From contig OZ024799.1 of assembly GCA_964017045.1 (NCBI GenBank), positions 29,399,596 to 29,463,595 on the forward strand: DNA of 64,000 nucleotides, in the 5' to 3' direction. The notes under the pieces were generated by a model. The model saw only the letters and a list, made by a program, of their open reading frames with translations, was not told the origin of the DNA and searched no databases. A program made the position numbers and the translations under genes. Below are positions 24,101 to 34,010 of the stretch, one piece after another (within the stretch, counting starts at the first letter, position 1; each line of letters opens with the position of its first letter). This stretch comes from Omphiscola glabra (lineage: Eukaryota > Mollusca > Gastropoda > Lymnaeidae).

Positions 24101-27100
24101 TGAGTTATGTTCACGCACTAACAATAGTTAAGTCATATTTGATGATCAACTTCACACTCTGTGTAAATCAGTCCCATGCCCATTTAACGCTAAGCTGTTT
24201 CCCTAAAAGACGAGAGCGGTATGTGTAGGAGTGTAGCATTCAACTGTTGGACTACCTGTTCTGTGCAGTGGGCTTAAGGGGAGCGAACTTCAAACAGGAA
24301 AGGAACGTTTACCTTTCGTCTTTAGCGCCAAGAATGTCGGCTTAACACATTAGGTCACCATGGCTACACGGCTAACAGGTGTTTAACAATGGTTGGCCGG
24401 CGTTTGACAAAATACGGCTTTTTTTGCAAAGTGAAATATAGAAAAGAATCAACGTCTTCAATTAAATAATTTTGAAAATACAATTTGCCGTACAGTCAGG
24501 GTGTAAGTTGTAAGCCAAAAATGGTCTACCATCTTTGAAATGCTTATCTCTAACATAACAGGCTAACCACAGATCAGCAAGTACAATAAAGTAACTGCAC
24601 ATTTTTTTACTTCACCAAATCGCATTATAATTTTTTGAGGTCAAGTTAAGCTTCAAAGTTTATTGGAATGATATTTTGCTTGATGGTGAACATAATAACT
24701 TTAAACTAATAGACAGCTGCTTCTTATTAATATCATTTCTTTTAATTTTTTATACATAAATTTAGAAACCATTATTTAACCATTTTTTACCCATCAGTCT
24801 CTTTATTTATTTATAGTTTTCCTACTTGTTTACTACAACTCCGCTATAGCCTTAGCATTAATAGGGAATAAATGTGTCCACTCCCCCAATAAAAATAATT
24901 GAGCTAAATGGAATAAAACTATTTTTATTGATTTATTTTAATTTAACTTATTCATTTCTGGCATTCGCTCATCTATTTTTGTTTACACCTTTAAAAAAAA
25001 TGTGCTCAAAATGAAAAATGCTCTACACAGTTAAATGACTTGTTTTAATATGAAACTTTTAAATCATCTGTCCTTGCAGAAGATCTCTACACCAATTTTC
25101 CAGAACCTGATCCTGACTATTTAAATGACGATGAGGAAGACAAAGCATTTCATCCACCGGATCAGCTGTCTGACTTCCCTCCACCACCTCCACCGTGCAC
25201 AGCGGAGGAACTCTCCCAGGCGGTGTCTGATGCTTATGATGCTCAAGTCCACAACGGAATCTCACCGACGGCAGACGGCCTGGCCGGTCAAGCTGAACCT
25301 CCACTGATCAGACCCAAACCCCTGCACAATCCATGCATAGAGTCTCGAGAACGGCAAGCCCTCCACAGGGAGTTGTTGATGAATTATAAGATGTAAGTTT
25401 TGTGTTTGGAGTTAAGATTAATCTGCTTGGTATGTAATTGTCTTGTAGAAGACCTTTGCTGTAAGTGACATGTTTCATACTGCAGGTTAAGTGAAAAAAT
25501 GTTATTTGTTACAAATGATTCTCTTCCCCTCAAAGATAAATCAAATAAGTTTCTAGTCTCATTGCTTCTGTTTAAATTTTGGAAAGAAACGCAAAACAAA
25601 TTTCATGATCTGTATCTTATTTTAATTCGTAATACAAGCAGTAATGCAAGCAGTAATGCAAGCAGTAATGCAAGCAGTAATGCAAGCAGTAATACAAGCA
25701 GTAATGCAAGCAGTAATACAAGCAGTAATACAAGCAGTAATGCAAGCAGTAATGCAAGCAGTAATGCAAGCAGTAATGCAAGCAGTAATACAAGCAGTAA
25801 TGCAAGCAGTAATGCAAGCAGTAATACAAGCAGTAATGCAAGCAGTAATACAAGCAGTAATACAAGCAGTAATGCAAGCAGTAATGCAAGCAGTAATACA
25901 AGCAGTAATACAAACACAACATTTCGTTTCAAGCTAGGAGCCAGAATGATCAATACATTGATTCTGGGCCCCCAAAATAGGGAAGAAGAACTTGTAGTTC
26001 ACATTTCATAGAAACGTCATTTACAGATGAATTGTTTTTCATTAATTATGCTTTTTAAAAAAAAAATAAAGTGTATATATATTTTTCATTTGTAAAAAAG
26101 TGAATTAAAGTAGCAATTTCTTTAAGTGCTCTTTTTATCCAAGACAAGTATAAAAACAACTGTTCAATTTTAATTATCTTCAAAACTGGATAATCGTGAG
26201 GTACTAGTGGTAAAGTGGCTATTCAAATGCACATTAACCTTTGTAGCTTACGAACTATGTTTGTTACTGTAGAAGTTGCTGAAGCTATAAAATTCTAAAG
26301 GAATCTGAACTCTAAAAGCATAAACACAATTGTTTTAAAGATACACATATATGTGTATATTTACATATCAATATATAAAATGGCATAAAGAATTAAATGT
26401 CTTTCTTACCAAAGACTTACAAATAAAAACAAAGGAGGATTAGACTAGAGAAATTTATCTTAGTTAGAGAATTGGATAACGTAAATGCCTTACCTTGAAT
26501 GGTGTGAATAAGTTTTGACTCTTGATATCTCCTCAGTGGTAAAGATGTCTTGAAAAAGCCAGAGCTAGACAAGGTGCTGAGAGACAGGAGAGAGAACCAG
26601 CGTAAGAAGGAATGGGATGATCAAAAGTCATCCAAGGGACGTACGAGTTTGGAGCTAAAGCTGGAGGAGAGAGCTACCAGATTAAAATCTGTATGTTTAT
26701 TGGGACTTATAAATCATAAAATAATACAAATAACTGCAAGTCATTGGGGGGATAATAATGGTTCATTTTATCACCCACTCTGTTCTTAAAGAAATATCTG
26801 TAAAAGTTAAATGCAGAGTGCATTTAAGTTATCTTCTGTAAATATAAGTTTTTATATGTCCGATTGACATCATAATGGAAATTTAGAAGCTATGGGTATG
26901 TGTGTATGCTTCAAAATTTTAGTTGGCCCATTAAAATGCTGAGGTCCAAATCTACTATATAAAGTGCAATGCGACATTTGTTTGTTTGTAAATGGGTTGA
27001 TCAGTGCCAAGAAAACCAAACAATGGACCTATAGATGGTTCCTGGAAAGTTTGGTCACAATCTTCTTATCTCAGCACAGTGTTCTTTCAAAAAATATTTG

Positions 27101-29485
27101 AAATTATTTTTTCATCAAAAGATTAGCTGTTAACTCCAATCCTATTCCTTAAGTATATAAAGATTGTGTTGTACAATTTTAAGAAACTGCAGTTCATTGT
27201 GTAGTATAAAGGGGTTTAACATTAGATGAGAAATATCCCATAGTTCAGGGGCGTGCTTGAAAGGTGCTTTGGTGTACCTAGGGCTTTACAGTAATTGGGG
27301 GTTTACAGTCCTGGAGGTTTACAGTCCTGGAGGTTTACAGTCCTAGGGGTTTACAGTCCTGGGGTTTACAGTCCTGGGGTTTACAGTCCTGGGTTTTTTA
27401 AAATTAATTTTATTACCGACTTTATGTAGTTGTGTGTGGGAAAGGGAGAAGCGCAAGTTTGGGATTTAGCTAACGTCACTGAAGGGGTGGGGCATTTTAT
27501 GAGTACAGCAATTCCTCAAAAGCACAATTTATTACATACAAACAATTTTAAGTGCATAGTAGATTTCCCTTATATTATTAAATTATGTACGTGTTATACA
27601 TTCATTAAAAGCTTCTGATAATGACACGGTCGTGTTGCAGTTAAAAACGTTGCAAGACTTTGAACAATGAGAAACCATAAAATGTCATACCAGTGTGTTA
27701 ATCAATATGTAACACTGGTGATTTTTAATTACTTGTATGTCTCAACCAACAAATTTTTTTGTTGTTGAAATCTCTCATTAAGATTTCAAATGTTCATCCA
27801 TGTATCTTTCAGATTTATAATTTATTTGCTACATACATGAGAAAATATGTTGGTTTGTACCGCATAATTCTACATGAAATTTTTTTTTCTTATTGAGCTG
27901 TATAAATAAAATTACAATTAATGGATAGACCTAAACCAAACTAGGTAGAAATGCAGTTGAAAATCTATATTAAAAAATTGGAGGTTTTTCAACTCATCAT
28001 ATTCACCACTGTCGATGCTAGTGGCATTAATTTCATTTTCTTTATAAACAACATTTCCTTTAACATTTTTCAACCGATTTTAATGGGACAACTTTTAAAT
28101 TTTAACGTAGCTATTTATCTGATGAATTATTTAGGGTCCCTCTCTTAGTGATAATAAGACGTCACGTTTATAGAATGGGTCCCCACTTAGGAGCCTATTT
28201 TAATATTAATGGAAAATATCTAGAGTTACGGAATTTTGTTGCGATGATTTTGTATTAAAAGAATGATACATAAAAGAGCAAGTCTGTGTGTTCCATGTAG
28301 ATATATAAAGATTAGTAAACTGTCAATGGGAGCTAAAATATTATGGACATTTTAGTTTAGTTTTATAGATTTCTAAACTTTTTTGGTTATTTCCTCGTTA
28401 TCAGTGAATATATATTATTTTATTTAATTTTCTTAAAGTATCTACTTTATTCTACAAAGTTTGATTTTTATAAGGGTTTTAAGATAATACAAAAGCCTGT
28501 TTTTTTTTCTTATGTTTCAATAAGTCTTTATTATTTTCCTCCAATGATATGAAACCAGATTTGAAGGTTTTTGAAGTTTCTAGTAGTTTCCAAATGAGTG
28601 TAGGTTGTTCTACAATGTATTTTCCTTATAACAGCCAAAGCTACTCACGAAGGAATTAGGTTTCAGTGCCATGCAAGCTTCTATGTGAATTGTTGGTTTT
28701 AGGCCAAAATTGGTGAACATACCTATCATAATCCCCTTTTAAAATATCAGTGATTTTGGCTCCAGGGGCCTCAAATTTAAATGGGAAAAAATTTGAAAAA
28801 TTAACTGGAATATTTATCTGAATGATTTTTATTGTACCCCATCTTAGGGATAACTAAAAGGCCCCTATTTTAATCGATAAACAACAATAATGTAAACATT
28901 TATAAATACCTTTTTTTAATAGAATATCTTTAAAAGTTAGCTTTGTCTTTAAATCATGGTTTTTGACTGTGCTCAGCTTGAATGTTAACAGAAACAGGAT
29001 GTTCCCCATATTCAATATTAACAAAAGTTATTATAAATCTGGCTTTTTATAGGAGAAAATTTAAATTTTTAATTGATACTTGAGCAATGTGTGAATACAA
29101 ACCCGAAAAAAAAGACATGTATATTGGCTAGTAACCTTTAAAACAAGTTAAAATAAAAAATTCTGCTTGCTGTGTGTACCTCGATGACTGTATTTTATTT
29201 CTAGTTGAAAACAGTTCTAGAAATTTAAATCAAAGAAAAAAAATAAAGTGAATATATTCTATTTCTATTCACTGATCTTTGTTAAAGTCATTAATTTACA
29301 GTTATTTTTGTAACACCCTTATTTTTTCATCTTACTCCCTAAATTTAAGCAAGTTATTTATTAACATTTTTCAGGAAGAAGAAAAAAAGATGAAAGACAT
29401 TGAAGAGGAGGCTCAGGCGCCTGAATTGCTGAGAATACACCGTAAGATCACACTGAAATCTGGCAGCACCAGTGAACAAAGCTAA
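9160..29485 (+). CDS. FAM107: FAM107-family protein (DRR1/TU3A-like), alternative first exons
   Basis: Shared coding exons are 25080-25392, 26537-26690 and 29375-29485 (TAA at 29483-29485). They are preceded by either 9160-9199 (205-aa product) or 22570-22756 (254-aa product). All junctions have GT/AG and matching phases. The FAM107 domain is recognised from LIRPKPLHNP, then QALHRELLMNY, KKPELDKVLRDRRENQRKK, LELKLEERATRLK and APELLRIHRK, which align in order with vertebrate FAM107A/B. Vertebrate members bind F-actin and are stress- and p53-linked. That role is inferred here. The N-terminal half (EDLYTNFPEPDPDYLNDDEE, then a six-proline run) is acidic and proline-rich and absent from the short vertebrate proteins I know. 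The C-terminal half is a basic/acidic, probably coiled-coil helix. Neighbour NCKIPSD is convergent. Confidence is high for the three shared exons and moderate for the first exons. Confidence 0.82.
9200..11230. other. FAM107 intron 1a, left part
   Basis: No coding exon or clear transposon recognised. Contains a short G run at about 10058-10070. Confidence 0.35.
11231..11460 (+). repeat. 39-bp tandem repeat with shortened units
   Basis: Four units of about 38-39 bp (GTTCATATTAGTTTGAAGTG plus TAACCCTACTCTCCAG) are followed by three about 25-bp units that keep only the TTAGAAGTGTAACCCTACTC half. The array therefore shows a derived deletion that was itself amplified. Confidence 0.9.
12531..12592 (+). 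repeat. 30-bp tandem duplication
   Basis: Two copies of CAACGAATTGTTTGACTAAG plus TCTCACACCC. A diverged single unit of the same family is at about 56930-56960 in the SARS1 intron, so this is part of a dispersed repeat. Confidence 0.7.
13463..13617 (+). pseudogene. hAT transposase fragment
   Basis: Within the hAT element the frame reads SASSVVRRTEEFGEHIVPQI then REKARNLMWYSLA. This resembles the segment of ZBED/GTF2IRD2-type hAT transposases just before the first catalytic Asp (R-I-E-D ... F-x-x-Y-S-L-A-L-D-E-S). The D-E-S part is lost, since the frame diverges right after YSLA. A dead remnant. Confidence 0.42.
13857..13992 (+). repeat. dispersed repeat, first copy
   Basis: About 135 bp (from GATCCTGGAAAGCTCTA to GGAAACAGGTTCTTAAA) recurs at 15765-15899 with about 90% identity by eye. 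This copy lies inside the hAT element; the second lies outside it. Confidence 0.8.
14681..14975 (+). repeat. 25-bp minisatellite
   Basis: About 12 copies of TCTGGCTCATTGTGTTAATT plus TATGT. A variant unit (CTAGCTAATTTCGTTAATTT) appears twice at intervals, which suggests higher-order duplication of blocks. Confidence 0.93.
14976..16562. other. intronic sequence with one repeat copy
   Basis: Holds the second copy of the 135-bp repeat (15765-15899). The GC-richer stretch at about 15940-16150 contains open frames on both strands, but no family was recognised. Confidence 0.4.
16583..16712 (+). mobile_element. Penelope-like terminal repeat copy (tentative)
   Basis: Starts after a T20 tract with ACTGATGAAGGCATTTGCCG then AAACGCATAC, and continues TTTATTTACACAAATTGT and TTTATCGCAGTTCAACACTT. 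GGCA/TGCC can pair between the CTGATGA and GAAA blocks, as in hammerhead-like ribozyme cores found in Penelope-like elements, although an extra A follows CTGATGA. The same repeat occurs twice at 2222-2415. Confidence 0.42.
16815..16902 (+). repeat. 44-bp tandem duplication
   Basis: Two near-identical copies of TGTCAGTGCTGTCATTGCGT plus TGAGAGCGCACATTTTGGCTATGT. The lack of divergence points to a recent event. Confidence 0.9.
16903..18204. other. intronic sequence, no gene recognised
   Basis: At 17726 a CAGTGCCTCTCAAACTT sequence looks like the end of a hAT element, but no partner end or target duplication was found. Otherwise nothing supportable. Confidence 0.35.
18211..18824 (+). repeat. 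about 43-bp minisatellite
   Basis: About 14 copies of ACAGATTTGTAATGAAAAGA plus GTGTCCCTGAAATGA, separated by a T5-8/A2-4 spacer. The length variation sits mostly in the T run. Confidence 0.94.
18891..19374 (+). repeat. 24-bp minisatellite
   Basis: About 20 copies of CTGCTTGTGTCTTAGAAACT plus TTCC. Because 24 is divisible by 3 and no unit carries a stop in several frames, the array is open in multiple frames on both strands (for example a Leu-Arg-Asn-Phe-Pro-Cys repeat). This is a by-product of the unit, not evidence of a gene. It sits only about 70 bp after the 43-bp array. Confidence 0.95.
19375..20352. other. intronic sequence, no gene recognised
   Basis: Contains modest open frames with no recognisable family. 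19820-19980 resembles generic repeat 3' sequence, but I could not assign it. Confidence 0.3.
20361..20551 (+). mobile_element. SPIN-like non-autonomous hAT element (MITE)
   Basis: The left end CAGCGGTTCTCAAC and the GGGTCGCGACCCCTTCGGGG subterminal block, plus the right part GGGGTCACCACAACATGAGG then AACTGTATTAAAGGGTCGCG and GTTGAGAACCAC, match the SPIN (SPACE INVADERS) hAT MITE consensus as I remember it. It is flanked by CCATAGAC (20353-20360) and TCATGGAC (20552-20559), a diverged 8-bp target duplication. At 191 bp it is slightly shorter than the usual about 220 bp. SPIN is known for horizontal spread among tetrapods, a triatomine bug and a pond snail. Confidence 0.85.
21139..21727 (+). 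repeat. 47-bp minisatellite
   Basis: About 12.5 copies of ACTACAATCTTACTACACTA plus CAATGATTGGACTAGTTTCTTATTGAC. GATAC/GACAC variants mark sub-blocks. It lies wholly within the hAT-like element. Confidence 0.95.
22078..22146 (+). mobile_element. hAT end fragment (SPIN-like tail)
   Basis: GGGGTCGCCACATCTTGGCA, then AAGGGGTCGAGGCGC and GGCTGAGAACTGTTG, parallels the right end of SPIN-type elements but is more diverged. No left end found. Confidence 0.45.
22570..22756 (+). CDS. FAM107: FAM107 alternative first coding exon 1b
   Basis: ATG at 22570 is the first Met after an in-frame TAG at 22525-22527. It encodes 62 residues starting MLTAPATPSAQVDLLN and ending FKNVITHIRTI, then one G before donor GTATCC. 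The phase matches exon 2 at 25080. The sequence is less AT-rich than its flanks and coding-like (Pro/Asp/Asn rich, with an RRNSFKF site of basophilic kinase type). A poly-C tract lies immediately upstream. An acceptor at 22535 would put the exon in the wrong frame, which supports a first exon. Confidence 0.55.
22757..25079. other. FAM107 intron between exon 1b and exon 2
   Basis: About 2.3 kb of intron. Apart from the hypothetical antisense ORF at 23648-23860 and a G-rich run at about 23476-23497, nothing was recognised. Confidence 0.6.
23648..23860 (-). CDS. small secreted-type ORF, hypothetical
   Basis: A 70-aa frame starts ATG at 23860 and ends TGA at 23650-23648. The N-terminus (MFMISSLAAISIAIFTLRCP then ILFVAS) could be a signal peptide or membrane anchor. 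The rest is basic (SRLKSRVRGQRKF, SRGKHQGHSDLLDVT). Base composition is less AT-rich than the surrounding intron. It lies antisense in the FAM107 intron. No family recognised and no promoter seen; it may be chance. Confidence 0.2.
   Translation of the reverse strand: MFMISSLAAISIAIFTLRCPILFVASDQANSNDSILFPSRLKSRVRGQRKFNSAASRGKHQGHSDLLDVT
25080..25392 (+). CDS. FAM107: FAM107 shared exon 2
   Basis: Acceptor TCCTTGCAG, donor GTAAGT. It encodes the acidic proline-rich segment (FPPPPPPCTAEELSQ) and the first conserved FAM107 block, IRPKPLHNP...RQALHRELLMNYK. It begins in phase 1 and ends in phase 2, so codon ATT is split with the next exon. Confidence 0.88.
25628..25915 (+). repeat. 12-bp minisatellite in FAM107 intron 2
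   Basis: About 24 copies of AATGCAAGCAGT or AATACAAGCAGT. The 12-bp unit is open in several frames on both strands (for example Ser-Asn-Ala/Thr-Ser), giving long but meaningless open frames. It lies between exons 25080-25392 and 26537-26690 and is spliced out. Confidence 0.95.
26537..26690 (+). CDS. FAM107: FAM107 shared exon 3
   Basis: Acceptor CTCCTCAG, donor GTATGT. It encodes GKDVLKKPELDKVLRDRREN and the following basic helix to ATRLKS. KPEL followed by the RR-N-Q-K helix is the most characteristic FAM107 motif. Confidence 0.88.
27291..27394 (+). repeat. about 17-bp tandem repeat
   Basis: Six or so units of GGTTTACAGTCCTGG with 1-3 bp length changes, in FAM107 intron 3. Confidence 0.85.
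29375..29485 (+). CDS. FAM107: FAM107 last coding exon
   Basis: Acceptor ATTTTTCAG. It encodes a Glu/Lys helix and AQAPELLRIHRKITLKSG, ending SEQS-stop. This matches the vertebrate C-terminal block (HAPEFIKVRENLRR). Confidence 0.86.
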   Translation, partial: EEEKKMKDIEEEAQAPELLRIHRKITLKSGSTSEQS

Positions 29486-30207
29486 GTTGTTGCAGCATTT
29501 AACACACAGACATTGCTTTACTGTTAAGTTGGTGGATACAATCAATACAGAGATGTGGAGATGCTTGGATTTGCAAGTGGGCATTAAAATTCAAGAGTTA
29601 GGAAATACTTTTTTTTTTTATAAAGAATGTCCATGACCTTAAGGATAGTTTTGAAAATGTTTACTACAAAAACATGGCACCGCTAATAGTTGCTAGTCCA
29701 TCATGAAAGTTATTTTTTGGACGTTTGACTGAAGGACTGTTGTATGTTAGTAATTGTTAAAGTTTTCAAGTTTTGCTATTCAAAAAAGCCATACTATAAT
29801 ATTTTTGAGAGAAAAGTTTGGCTTCATTGCTTAATTATGTTGTATTCTATTGTTTGCTTTTCCTATGAGCTAAAATTCTACCAAATAACTTCAGGCAGAG
29901 TATGTAGATTAATGTTACACAAATATATCTCCAACTCAAATGCTTAATGCCCGTTTGAAAATGGTAACCATGGATGAATGAAGTTTAAATTTTGTTTGTT
30001 GAAATAATTGTATCGGTGTAACATATCAAATTTATATTGATACTGTCTGCATGCCATGTAGTGCTAAAGAAGTACTCTTAAGTATGCCAGATAAAACATT
30101 ACTGTGCTCCATAAGTAACTCGTATTATGCCCAAAAAAAACACTGTGCTATGGGAGTGCTTTAGGAGTTAATCATTTATCATTAGGATTGTTTGCCTCAT
30201 GTACAGG

Positions 30208-30301
30208 GGGTGTTCTAGGAAGGGGAGGGTGGGACTTTCACTGAAAGAGGCGGTGACAATCTTGGCCCGCCCGGGCGGCACTAATCCTAACTATGCCACT
30301 G
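30208..30301 (+). mobile_element. short hAT-type MITE fragment with perfect 8-bp repeat flanks
   Basis: The right end CGGCACTAATCCTAACTATG then CCACTG is shared with copies at 35036-35208 and 46520-46669. Perfect TGTACAGG copies flank it (30200-30207 and 30302-30309). The left terminal inverted repeat is degraded. Confidence 0.5.
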
Positions 30302-32250
30302 TGTACAGGTCACCAGTACTTACCAATAAAAATCACCTCATAGATAGATGTATATAGATTCTATGGCATTTATCTTGTACTTGCTTTAGCCAAGTCAGTC
30401 ATTGTCAATGTTCATATTTTGATTAAATCTGGAGTTACTGTATATACTTGCCTAAAGGCTCATGTAATTTATTGTTGAAGCTAAAAATTTTAAAACGTCA
30501 AAAAGCACCATTGATCCATTGGCAACTTATGACAATGTAATAGAGCATTTTCAAACAAATCATAAAGCTTATACTTAGTTTTATATAGTTAGTTATTTCA
30601 AAACTACACATACACATATAAAGTATAAAACAAAAGTCAGTTTCTAATTTGAAATTGTAAGAAATATAAGGAAACTGATGTTATAAATCAAGCTAATTTC
30701 TGGTTGCATACTGGAATAATTTTAATTCCATTGCCTTCCTCTGAAATGTGTTACTCTAAATTATTTTGTCACTCCACTATTTGTATGAATGACAGTTTGT
30801 TTGAGCTCTTTATTTGTAGGACCTGAGCTTCTGCTTGTTTGAGTGCCTTACATATGAACTGGTTTGAACAGAAAAAATTTGACAACTTAAACTTAATGAC
30901 AACAAAATCATCTGAGCCTTGTAAATCATGGGCTTAATTAAGCCACCCCTAAAAACAAAGTTTTTTTTGGGTAAAAATCCTTCATAATATTTAATTTTTG
31001 AACCGTATGGGAAAAGGGTTGGGGGGGGCCTAAAACTTTGACAAAACCTTCATTCTAGTAAAGCACTTTATAAGAATCCCAATAAGTGCTTGCCAGCTAT
31101 TTCTGTAAAACAAAACAAAATATTTCTCACCAAATGCACTTGCAATATTTTTAAGAATCTCATTTAACGCAGTCATCAGGTATTTTATTTCATGAAATCG
31201 GTGGCATCTGGTAGTGTAGATTTTTGGGGGTGGGTGGGGCTGAAAATGTGAAAGAATGTGTTGTCATCTGCTACGAGCCTATGTGCCAAGTTTCAGCTCA
31301 ATAGGATGACAGGAAATGGGTCAATTAGCCATACAAAGATTTTGCCTCAAACAAAACACGGGGATAAAAGCAAAGTTAATATTAAGGATTTAAATATAGT
31401 CGTGACAATCCATTATATAATTTACACCAAAAAGATTTTGAATTAAAAAAAGATTTTGACATTAAAAAAAAAGATTTTGACATTGCGGATACCCAGAACT
31501 GTTCTTAACAGGGCCTTTTACAAATGCATGTTTGTTGAGAAAAATTGTAATATTAACTTTAACCGAGGATAAAATGTTCTACCTGATTTCAATCTGATCA
31601 AGTTTAAATGAGAAGGCTTTAATGTCTTTAAGTTCAAGAAATTAGCAAGTCTTGGTTATCAGTATTCTTCCTGGGACTAAGTAAATATATTTTTTTATTT
31701 AAAATGATGTTCATTCCAAAAAGTTCACTCAATAAAATCTTTTATCAGTCATCAATGATATTATTGCTAAAGGAGGTCTATAGGACTAAGCAATGTCAGG
31801 TTGCTAAAAAGTAACAGCTTCTCATAACTCTAACCCAGCTAATGTGGTTTAAAAATAAATGGAATAGTGACTAAATTTAAAATCATTCATCAATTGTGCT
31901 TGTGTGTCCTGACCAAGTGTTAACAGCTGCATTGTGTGTGGCCTTTTGGTGTATTCATTTCAGTGCATTCAAAACAACCTTCAATTTTATACTTAGGTGT
32001 TCCTGAATATTTATCAGATGCTTATTAATCTCCCACTTTGGTTTATTAATTTGCAAAAAATTTAGTTACATAATTTGTCTAAAACAAGTATAGGAATAAA
32101 TGACAAATTTTAATCTCTGTAAGCAGATACAAATTATTTTCTTAACATAATATTAAGCATTTGTGGCTGACTGCTGTGTCTCAGATTATATATTATCACA
32201 CGTTTTCAAATATCAGTGTTGACTGTTCCATTGACTGATAGAGGCTTAAC

Positions 32251-32495
32251 CAGGGGTCCTCAAACTTTTTAATCAGGGACCCATTCACTATCCCACAGAC
32301 ACTGTTGGGTGCTGGTTCACTGTCCCCCAGAACTAATTTCTATGCACACTACACATAATTTTTTAGTAGTGCTAAAAATAAAAAATGAAAAACCAATGCA
32401 ATATTAGAAATGAATTGAGGTTTTAATCTAAATTAAGTTATTAGTATTTCAACTGAAAGAATGGGCCTGCTTTTGGTTAAATAGATGGTTCTAAA
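32251..32495 (+). mobile_element. hAT fragment of the CAGGGGTCCTCAAACT type (OC1-like)
   Basis: Begins CAGGGGTCCTCAAACTTTTT followed by AATCAGGGACCCATTCACT, then TTTCTATGCACACTACACAT and GGGCCTGCTTTTGG. As I remember it, this order matches a hAT family common in mammals that I associate with OposCharlie1 (OC1), another horizontally spread family. No matching right terminal repeat was found, so the copy is truncated or the end has decayed. Confidence 0.55.
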
Positions 32496-34004
32496 TTTGT
32501 CAATGTTATCCGGGTACCCGTACGGTGGCCGGGCCAGCCAGATTAAGGCATAACGAATAATTATAAAATCGACCTGTGCTAAAATTATATATTCAGCAAC
32601 AAACATACATTTTGTGTTATGATAAAACATTTTATAAATAGATAACTCATGATAAATCAGAAAGTCAAACATTTTTGACTGATTGTCATGAATATCCAGA
32701 GACAATGTTTTAACTATTTTAGTATTTCAAAGGCATGTAATTAAAATGAATACCGGTTAATGAGAATTTTTTGATGAAAAGTGATTGTGCATTTCGCAAA
32801 TATTTTTATAAATGTTGACTTTAAGGTACAGTAAAGAAATATGTTTCGCTAAGTGGATTTTGTGTAGGCTACCTGACGACCAGATAAGATCAAACTGTGT
32901 AACGGTCCTTCATGTCATCTGAACATTTGCACACAAAAAAATGTATATTTTAATAAATTAAATAAATTGTAAAAAATAAGAATCCTTCATTGTATGTACT
33001 TTGTTTAAAAGTCGCCAGGGATAAAATTTTCAGTTTTTAAATAACTTTTTTTGGGAGGTATTAATTTACTATGCTTTTTGATTATTGTTTCAAAGAACTT
33101 GTAGGATTTTTAAAGGTTTCACAGAAATTTAATTAATGACTTTTAAATATACCACAAGTCAGTTTAAACTTAGAAAAAAAATGTATTTGCACTTTCAACA
33201 GTAATTTAAAATTCAGAAGAAATTACTCAAATGTATCATTGCCTCACCATTCATTTTCTTCAACTAACATTGAAAAGCTTTTCCAGTCTGATCACTTTAA
33301 AAACAAAATTAAGAAGCAGCATTTTATTAATTTTCTTTTTTTGCAGCAGCATTCTTGTTCTCTTTTTGTTTTTTAATTGCTTTTAAGCATCTTAACAAGA
33401 AACTTTGCTTTATGAATGTCTGTTTATATATGAATACATATATGATGTTTTGTCAGATATTGGTGTAAGAATGTTCTTTGCTAATTAATATCTTATGGGT
33501 AGCTAACAATATGCATAATTAAATAAATATACTAACATGATAAAAGTCCATCATTTTGGTAATTTCATAACAGTATCATTAATATTATACTTTAATCAGA
33601 TCTTAGAACAATAAAAAAATTTCTGGACATTATTATATGCTTAATAAATTATTAACGTAGTTTTAAAACAGTTTTTGTTCAAATGTAAGAAGATTAACAC
33701 AATATAGTTAATGAAACAGCATTCCTAATTTGTAAAGTTAATGTGTAAAACGTAAAAAGTAATTTTTTTATATAATCAGTGTAAATGCCAGTGGCCTTAT
33801 GTGAATTATAATATGTAATTCTGTATATGGTATACATTTATATAATTCTGAATGTACTTATGATATACATATATAAATATAGCTAAATTCAAATGTGTAT
33901 GAAAATATATAAATAGGTTTTGTTGAGCATGACTTGCCTGAACCAGGAATCGTTCAAGACTGTACTACACCATTAGTGAATATAATGTCTTCTGGCCACA
34001 TTAC

Positions 34005-34010
34005 AATAAA
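34005..34010 (+). terminator. candidate polyadenylation signal for FAM107
   Basis: AATAAA followed within 20 nt by a GTTGTCTTTT element. Another AATAAA is at 34378-34383. Assignment to FAM107 is a guess based on position. Confidence 0.25.

Larger units (their letters stand above)
29486..34010 (+). other. probable FAM107 3' UTR and flanking sequence
   Basis: AT-rich sequence after the stop codon with no other gene. AATAAA occurs at 30325 and at 34005, the latter followed by a GT/T-rich stretch. If 34005 is used the 3' UTR is about 4.5 kb and contains two transposon relics (30208-30301, 32251-32495). The extent is uncertain. Confidence 0.35.

Noticed and set aside
25499..26011. 170-aa Ser-Asn-Ala repeat protein and its antisense Leu/Val-rich frames
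   Set aside because: Comes from a 12-bp array in the intron between two well-supported FAM107 exons; no splice or start support.
32243..32545. GGCTTAAC at 32243 and GGCATAAC near 32537 as a target duplication for the OC1-like element
   Set aside because: The sequence next to the right copy does not match the left terminal inverted repeat, so the 7/8 match is probably chance.
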